This document shows, piece after piece, positions 59,558 through 64,000 of a stretch of DNA of 64,000 nucleotides (positions are counted from its first letter, which is position 1; each line of letters begins with the position of its first letter). Location: the NCBI GenBank assembly GCA_008363385.1, contig RHKY01000023.1, forward strand, positions 1 to 64,000, in the 5' to 3' direction. This DNA comes from Acidobacteriota bacterium. Lineage in GTDB: Bacteria; Acidobacteriota; Thermoanaerobaculia; UBA5066. A program made the translations under genes and the position numbers. The notes below the pieces were generated by a model, which was given only the letters and a program-made list of their open reading frames with translations, ran no database searches and was not told the origin of the DNA.

Positions 59558-60589
59558 TCAGGTGGGCGCCGCCCCGTCCTCCCGGAGCTTCCCGAGGCTC
59601 AGCCCGCTCGCCCCCAGGAAGAGGAGCCCCAGGATCGTGATCGGCACGAAGGAGATCGCGTGGGCGACGACGGCGAAGGCCGCCGCGGTGGCCGCCGGGA
59701 CCGCGTAGAAGCCGGTCAGGCAATACGCGACGGCGGCGTGGTAGCCGCCGACCCCGCCCGGGGTCGGGATGGCCAGCCCCAGGACGGCCCAGGCCAGGAC
59801 GAAGAACGTGACCGGGTACGGGAACCTCAGGTCGAACGCCAGGAGGGTTGCGTGGATCTGGAAGCAGATCACCAGCCAGAGGGCCGCCGAGGAGGCAGCC
59901 AGGACGGCGGCGTCCCTGGCCGTCTCCAGGGGCTGCAGCGCCGCCAGGAGGTGGGACGCCAGCGACCGGAGCCGATCGGCGAACCGGCGGGGGAGCTTCG
60001 CCAAGAACGGCTCCAGGAAGCGCATCGCGGCCTCGGGACGCCGCCCCAGCGCCGACATCACCACGAGCGCCACCGCCGTGACGACGCCGAGGACGAGCGC
60101 GGAGCGCCGGAGGAGGTCCAGCCGGGCGGAGGCGTCGCCCCCCACCTCGGCCGGCGCGAAGCCGCCCAGGGCGTAGACGATGAAGAGGACCAGGACCGAC
60201 AGGAGGTCGAGCAGCCTCTCGATCAGGATCGAGAGGACCGACGGGGCCAGCGGCACCCGGGCCAGGCGCGACAGGGCGACCGGCCGGACGACCTCCCCCG
60301 CGCGGGCCGGGAGGAGGGTCGTGGCGGCGAAGCCGATGCAGGTGGCGACGTTGGCGTCCCGCTGGCGCACCTTGCCGACCGTCCGCAGGAGCCACGTCCA
60401 GCGCCACGAGCGGATCGGGATCATCACGATCGAGGTGACGACCGCCACCACGACCCAGCCGGGGCGCGCCTTCCCGATCGCGTCGCCGACGGCCCTCATG
60501 TCGAGGTTCTTCAGGAAGACCCAGAGGAGGAGGGCCGCCAGCGCCAGCGAGACCGCCACGCGCAGGGCCTTCGAGGCGGTCGGCGACAT
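59558..60589 (-). CDS. lysylphosphatidylglycerol synthase TM-like / flippase-like membrane protein
   Basis: This 343-residue protein has about eight membrane helices and the UPF0104/AglD pattern. Supporting segments are RSWRWTWLLRTVG, the conserved FAATTLLPARAGEVVRPVALSR, ILIERLLDLLSVL and IPTPGGVGGYHAAVAYCL. Relatives include the membrane half of lysyl-phosphatidylglycerol synthase (MprF) and probable lipid or glycolipid flippases. The soluble aminoacyl-transfer half is absent, so a flippase or lipid-binding role is more likely. The ATG is divergent from the deacetylase gene and shares its promoter element. Confidence 0.85.
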   Translation of the reverse strand: MSPTASKALRVAVSLALAALLLWVFLKNLDMRAVGDAIGKARPGWVVVAVVTSIVMIPIRSWRWTWLLRTVGKVRQRDANVATCIGFAATTLLPARAGEVVRPVALSRLARVPLAPSVLSILIERLLDLLSVLVLFIVYALGGFAPAEVGGDASARLDLLRRSALVLGVVTAVALVVMSALGRRPEAAMRFLEPFLAKLPRRFADRLRSLASHLLAALQPLETARDAAVLAASSAALWLVICFQIHATLLAFDLRFPYPVTFFVLAWAVLGLAIPTPGGVGGYHAAVAYCLTGFYAVPAATAAAFAVVAHAISFVPITILGLLFLGASGLSLGKLREDGAAPT

Positions 60590-60600
60590 CGGCCGGATGG

Positions 60601-60607
60601 TAGCCTA
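60601..60607. promoter_or_regulatory. symmetric bidirectional -10 element TAGCCTA
   Basis: The plus strand gives TAGCCT (60601-60606), 7 bases before the TTG at 60614. The minus strand gives TAGGCT (60607-60602), 12 bases before the ATG at 60589. The implied start points are about 19 bases apart, close to the spacing reported for bidirectional promoters. Confidence 0.55.
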
Positions 60608-60613
60608 ACGACC

Positions 60614-61627
60614 TTGGACGCGCCGGCCGTCCCCGACGCGGTGCGGGTCTACCACGACCCCCTCGTGCTGCGGCACGACACGGGCCCCTTCCACCCCGAG
60701 CAGCCCGGGCGCGTCGAGGCCTGCGCCGCGGCCCTGGCGGCGGCCGGGCACCGGCTGCACGCCCCCCCCTCGCCGGAGCGGACGCTCGAGGCGATCTCGC
60801 GCGTCCACCCGGCCGGGTACGTCGAGCGGCTCCGGCAGGCCGCCGCGCGTGCCCCGGCCGGCGCGGGGGAGCGGGCCTTCACCCTCTTCGACTCGCCCGA
60901 CAACCCCCTCGGCGCGGCGACGTTCGACGCGGCCGTCCGGGCCGTGGGGCTGACGCTGGCGGCCGTCGACGACGTGCTGGCGGGCCGGGCGCGGTCGGGT
61001 TTCGTCGTGGTCCGCCCGCCGGGGCACCACGCGCGGGCGCGGTCGGCGATGGGCTTCTGCTTCCTCAACACGGTGGCCGTGGCGGCGCGGGACCTCCTCG
61101 CCGCGCGCGGCCTCGCGCGAGTCCTCGTGGCGGACTTCGACGTCCACCACGGCAACGGCACCCAGGAGCTGTTCTGGGAGGACGGCGGCGTGGCCTACCT
61201 GTCCGTCCACCGGTACCCCTTCTACCCGGGGACCGGGGCTTCCGACGAGGCCGGTGCCGGCGCGGGCCGCGGCCTGACCGTCAACGTCCCCCGGCCCGCC
61301 GGCTCGGGGGACGACCCGTACGCCGGGGGGTTCTCCGACGCGCTGGAGGCGCTGGCCGAGAGGTTCCGGCCCGAGATGGTCCTGGTCAGCGCCGGGTTCG
61401 ACGCGCACGGGGAGGACCCGCTCGGAGGGATGGCGGTGACCGAGGAGGGGTTCGCCCGGATGACCCGGACCCTCGCCGAGGTGGCCCGGCTCTGGGCCGG
61501 GGGCCGGCTGGTGTCGGTGCTCGAGGGGGGGTACGACCCGGGGGCCGTCGGCCGCTCCGCCGTCCGGCACGTCTCCGAGCTCGGGGGGTGCCCGGGCGCG
61601 ATTGACACTCCCGAATCCCAGCCCTAG
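60614..61627 (+). CDS. histone deacetylase family / acetylpolyamine amidohydrolase-like protein
   Basis: This 337-residue zinc hydrolase has the arginase/deacetylase fold motifs: FHPEQPGRVE, RPPGHHARARSAMGFC with the catalytic His pair, DFDVHHGNGTQ with the zinc ligands Asp and His, SVHRYPFYPGTG, GFDAHGEDP with the third ligand, and LEGGYDPG. The form is that of bacterial AcuC/HDAC-like proteins that remove acetyl groups from proteins or polyamines. The TTG start follows TAGCCT by 7 bases; a GTG at 60641 is the alternative. Its stop TAG overlaps the next gene's -10 box. Confidence 0.93.
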   Translation: MDAPAVPDAVRVYHDPLVLRHDTGPFHPEQPGRVEACAAALAAAGHRLHAPPSPERTLEAISRVHPAGYVERLRQAAARAPAGAGERAFTLFDSPDNPLGAATFDAAVRAVGLTLAAVDDVLAGRARSGFVVVRPPGHHARARSAMGFCFLNTVAVAARDLLAARGLARVLVADFDVHHGNGTQELFWEDGGVAYLSVHRYPFYPGTGASDEAGAGAGRGLTVNVPRPAGSGDDPYAGGFSDALEALAERFRPEMVLVSAGFDAHGEDPLGGMAVTEEGFARMTRTLAEVARLWAGGRLVSVLEGGYDPGAVGRSAVRHVSELGGCPGAIDTPESQP

Positions 61628-61630
61628 AAT
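61602..61630 (+). promoter_or_regulatory. strong sigma70 promoter inside the deacetylase 3' end
   Basis: TTGACA (61602-61607), an exact 17-base spacer and TAGAAT (61625-61630) give 11 of 12 consensus bases. The -10 box includes the deacetylase stop codon. Transcription would start near 61637, leaving a leader of about 100 bases before the secreted GWALD-repeat protein. Confidence 0.8.
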
Positions 61631-61741
61631 CCGCATAAGTTTCTCTGTCCTCGACACCTTTACCCGGTCGGTGGAATCGAGGCCCGACCCCTGGCACCGA
61701 AGGGCTTCGCCAGATCAAGTGGGCGTAACGGAGGAATGCTG

Positions 61742-63418
61742 ATGACTCGCAAGGCTCTGATCCTCCCGGCGATCGTCGCGATCCTGTGCTGGGCCGCCGC
61801 TCCGGCCGCCGCGCAGGGGACCTGCGCGAACGGCGAAGGCTGCCCCGCGCAGACGCTCGGAACGATCGAGTTCCCCGCGGAGGGGGCCCTGGTGTCCGGG
61901 TTCGTACGGGTGACCGGGTTCGCCCTGAACGGGAACCTCGTCTCGAACGTCGACCTGTACGTCGACGGGAAGGAGGAGGCCAACCGGATCACGACGCCGG
62001 GCGGGGCCAACATCAACCTGCCGCGGGCCGACGTGATCCAGGCGTTCCCCGCCTACGCCGGCACGCCCGGGGAGCACCCCGGGTTCGAGATGTCCTTCCG
62101 GGCGTCGGCGTTCGCGAACGGGACCCACACGATCTGGGTCCGGATCACGGACGTGACCGGCTGCTGCTACTGGCTGGCGTCGCGCTCGGTGAGGGTGGAC
62201 AACACCCGGAACCAGCCGCCCTTCGGCAACCTGGACTTCCCGAAGCCGAACGACTCCGTCCACGCCAACGGCGTCCTGCAGGTCGCCGGGTGGGCGCTGG
62301 ACGACCGGCGCGTGGACCACGTGGAGGTCCTCGTGGACGGCCTCCAGGAGCGCCAGGCGGTCGTGGGCGTCTACCGGCCCGACGTGGCGGCGTACTACCC
62401 GGACGTCCAGAACGCGCTGGTCGCCGGCTTCATCCTGAACATCGACTCCACGCGCTACACGAACGGCGTCCACACCGTCACGGTGAAGGCGGTCGACGAC
62501 CAGGGCCAGGTCGGGCTGATCGGGCAGCGGAAGGTCCAGATCTTCAACAACGCCCCGAACCTCCCCCCCTTCGGCGAGGTGGAGTACCCGCTGCTCAACG
62601 CGACCTGGTTCGGCAACTGCTTCGCGCCGGTCGGCGGGCCCTCGGGCGGCGAGATCCTCGACCCGCGGTACATCATGTTCGTCACCGGCTGGGCGCTCGA
62701 CACGTCGAACGTGATGGAGCGTGGCGGCCTCTCGCACGTCTTCCTCGAGATCGACGGCGTCAAGCTGCGGGACAGCCGGATCAACTGCCACCGCGAGTTC
62801 AACCTGAACAACATGCTGATCGACTGCTACGGGTACTACCGGCCGGACGTGGAGGTCCTGTACCCGGGCTTCCAGCAGGCGCCGAACGCGGGGTTCAACT
62901 TCGCCATCGACGTCGGCTACCTGATCACGCAGCAGGGCTTCCGCGAAGGCGGCCACATCCTCCAGGTCAAGGCCGCCGACAAGGAGGACCAGGTCACGCT
63001 CTTGAAGGAGATCCCGATCTACTTCGAGTGCGCCACGCAGAACCTCGACCCGCCGCCGCTCGGCTTCGTCGAGGACCCGGCGAACTACGAGTTCGTCAAC
63101 GGCGTCTTCCCGGTGATCGGCTGGGCGCTCGACCTGGACACGGTGATCCGGGTCCGCGTCCTGATCGACGGGTTCCCGCAGATCGACGCCCTCCGCGGGG
63201 TCGACTACGCCGAGTACGGCCTCGCCAGCCCCGACGTCGGGCTCGTCTACCCGAACTACCCGCAGAGCACGCGGGCCCGGTGGCGCTTCTACCTCGACAC
63301 CACGAAGCTCTCCAACAGCGAGCACGACCTCCTCGTCGAGGTGATCGACGGGCGCGGCTTCGTCCGCTCGGCCGGAACGCGGCGCTTCCTCGTCAACAAC
63401 AACACGGTCACCCGCTAG
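61742..63418 (+). CDS. secreted protein with four GWALD-type Ig-like repeats
   Basis: This 558-residue exported protein has a signal peptide ending at AAAQ (about residue 25) and four Ig-like modules of 110-140 residues. Each module has a VxGxALDxxxVxxVxVxVDG strand pair (VTGFALNGNLVSNVDLYVDG; VAGWALDDRRVDHVEVLVDG; VTGWALDTSNVMERGG; VIGWALDLDTVIRVRVLIDG) and most have a YRPDV..YP segment. Many Cys occur in pairs and may form disulfides. The role is probably structural or adhesive at the surface. The ATG at 61742 is chosen over the one at 61736 because GGAGG at 61730-61734 is correctly spaced only for the later one. Confidence 0.82.
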   Translation: MTRKALILPAIVAILCWAAAPAAAQGTCANGEGCPAQTLGTIEFPAEGALVSGFVRVTGFALNGNLVSNVDLYVDGKEEANRITTPGGANINLPRADVIQAFPAYAGTPGEHPGFEMSFRASAFANGTHTIWVRITDVTGCCYWLASRSVRVDNTRNQPPFGNLDFPKPNDSVHANGVLQVAGWALDDRRVDHVEVLVDGLQERQAVVGVYRPDVAAYYPDVQNALVAGFILNIDSTRYTNGVHTVTVKAVDDQGQVGLIGQRKVQIFNNAPNLPPFGEVEYPLLNATWFGNCFAPVGGPSGGEILDPRYIMFVTGWALDTSNVMERGGLSHVFLEIDGVKLRDSRINCHREFNLNNMLIDCYGYYRPDVEVLYPGFQQAPNAGFNFAIDVGYLITQQGFREGGHILQVKAADKEDQVTLLKEIPIYFECATQNLDPPPLGFVEDPANYEFVNGVFPVIGWALDLDTVIRVRVLIDGFPQIDALRGVDYAEYGLASPDVGLVYPNYPQSTRARWRFYLDTTKLSNSEHDLLVEVIDGRGFVRSAGTRRFLVNNNTVTR

Positions 63419-63444
63419 ACGGCCCTCCTTCCCCGGAAGAGCTC

Positions 63445-63468
63445 GCGGCCCCGCTCACGCGGGGCCGC
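63445..63468 (+). terminator. strong terminator after the GWALD-repeat gene
   Basis: GCGGCCCCGC-TCAC-GCGGGGCCGC is a perfect 10-bp stem with a 4-base loop, followed by TTGGCTT. The rest of 63469-63674 holds only GC-rich small stems and a possible weak -10 (TATGCT at 63638-63643) for the next gene. Confidence 0.75.
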
Positions 63469-63674
63469 TTGGCTTCGTGGAGGGGACGAACTGGAGCCCC
63501 AGTCCAGCGAACGGAGGACGCCGGGGGACCCCGAAGCGTCGGGCCCGCGGCGGCGCCGCCGGGGGAACGCCCTCGACCTGCGAGCTGGTCGGGTGGCCTG
63601 CGGGCCTGGTTTCGGCTCGACCCGGGAGGCGCTGCACTATGCTCGCGACAACCTGGCGGGAAAGGAGCGCCCTC

Positions 63675-64000
63675 ATGAGCCGTCTCGAACTCCTTGCTCT
63701 CCTGGTGCTCTCGACGACCCTCGTCTCGTGCGGCGTGAACCCGTTCGGGTCGCCACCCCGCGTGCGGACGGACGGGTTCCAGGCGACGGCGTTCGTCGAC
63801 GACGGCTCCGTGCAATCGACGTTCGGACTGGCCGTCCGTGGCAAGAGCCTCCGTCGCGACGAGCTGGGCGGTGGCCCCTGGTCGGTCCTCGTCGTTCGAG
63901 GGGAGGATCAGACGGCTTTCGAGCTCGACCCGGCGACGAAGAGCTGGCGGGAGGCCGACTCGCTTCTCGCCGCCACGATCCTCACGGGGCATCCGCTCTC
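63675..64000 (+). CDS. predicted lipoprotein, 3' end outside window
   Basis: The frame runs from an ATG at 63675 past the window edge, giving 108 complete codons. AAAGGAG lies 7 bases before the ATG. The signal peptide ends in a lipobox, LVSC with Cys19, so the protein should be lipid-anchored in the envelope. The mature part has short beta strands (FQATAFVDDGSVQSTFGLAVRG, VLVVRGEDQTAFELDP) and no recognised motif. Base composition is slightly lower in GC than its neighbours. Confidence 0.7.
   Translation, partial: MSRLELLALLVLSTTLVSCGVNPFGSPPRVRTDGFQATAFVDDGSVQSTFGLAVRGKSLRRDELGGGPWSVLVVRGEDQTAFELDPATKSWREADSLLAATILTGHPL

Noticed and set aside
61736-61741. ATG at 61736 as the start of the GWALD-repeat protein
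   Set aside because: GGAGG ends one base before it, too close for initiation. The ATG at 61742 is correctly spaced.

Overview
This window comes from a high-GC (about 70% or more by eye), diderm bacterium. LpxH-type lipid A synthesis, an OmpA-family protein, secreted proteins with long beta-sandwich tails and several sigma54 activators together resemble Acidobacteriota, perhaps the Thermoanaerobaculia branch. That placement is an inference from architecture and composition; no rRNA or ribosomal protein gene is present to test it. Genes are packed tightly, there is no gene-free stretch above 300 bases, and most neighbours in the same direction overlap by 4 bases (RTGA junctions), so translation is widely coupled. 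No tRNA, rRNA, CRISPR array, IS element or phage gene was seen.

Layout. 1-4942: a partial SDR epimerase, then plsC, mrp and transketolase. 5007-7813: an OmpA-like coiled-coil protein, an alpha/beta hydrolase and a YecH-like protein. 7944-11672: a self-contained two-component sigma54 system, made of a sensor kinase, an NtrC-type regulator, two matched palindromic enhancer sites 20 bp apart, a near-consensus -24/-12 promoter and a secreted target protein. 11727-12531: a bacterioferritin-associated ferredoxin-like gene behind a dyad operator, then bacterioferritin. 12617-19109: a hybrid kinase, DinB-like and YcxB-like proteins, a nitrilase, lipoamide dehydrogenase and small membrane or secreted proteins. 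19125-26891: an ABC exporter, then surface-sugar genes (DPM1-like GT2, SDR, DegT aminotransferase, PIG-V-like GT-C, methyltransferase).

26888-40225 is the most unusual region. An OmpR-type two-component system (26944-29408) and a divergent downstream locus share a CpxR-like box (GTAAR-N4-GTAAA). The downstream locus carries, on one strand, a tandem alpha/beta hydrolase-TPR fusion and, on the other, a five-gene coupled operon: an EF-hand protein, a duplicated helical protein with Spy/CpxP-like LTxxQ-type motifs plus a PKD domain, a double DUF1566 (Lcl) protein, and two paralogous secreted metallophosphoesterases. Two of the proteins end in the same 113-residue module.

40284-54601: a GT-C-like membrane protein, a subtilase with a long tail, then a coupled run lpxH - aroA - giant sigma54 regulator with degenerate kinase and STAND parts - two peptide-type ABC permeases - TMTC-like mannosyltransferase. 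54591-60589 (minus): DUF2062, thiL, lon, hsp20 and nrdR in one coupled operon, preceded by a flippase-like membrane protein. 60614-64000: an HDAC-family deacetylase, a secreted GWALD-repeat protein behind a strong promoter, and a partial lipoprotein.

Across the window, at least a dozen operon heads have a TANNNT hexamer 6-10 bases before the start codon, which predicts frequent leaderless transcription. Several TAG stop codons double as the start of the next gene's -10 box, and two divergent gene pairs appear to share one symmetric -10 element.
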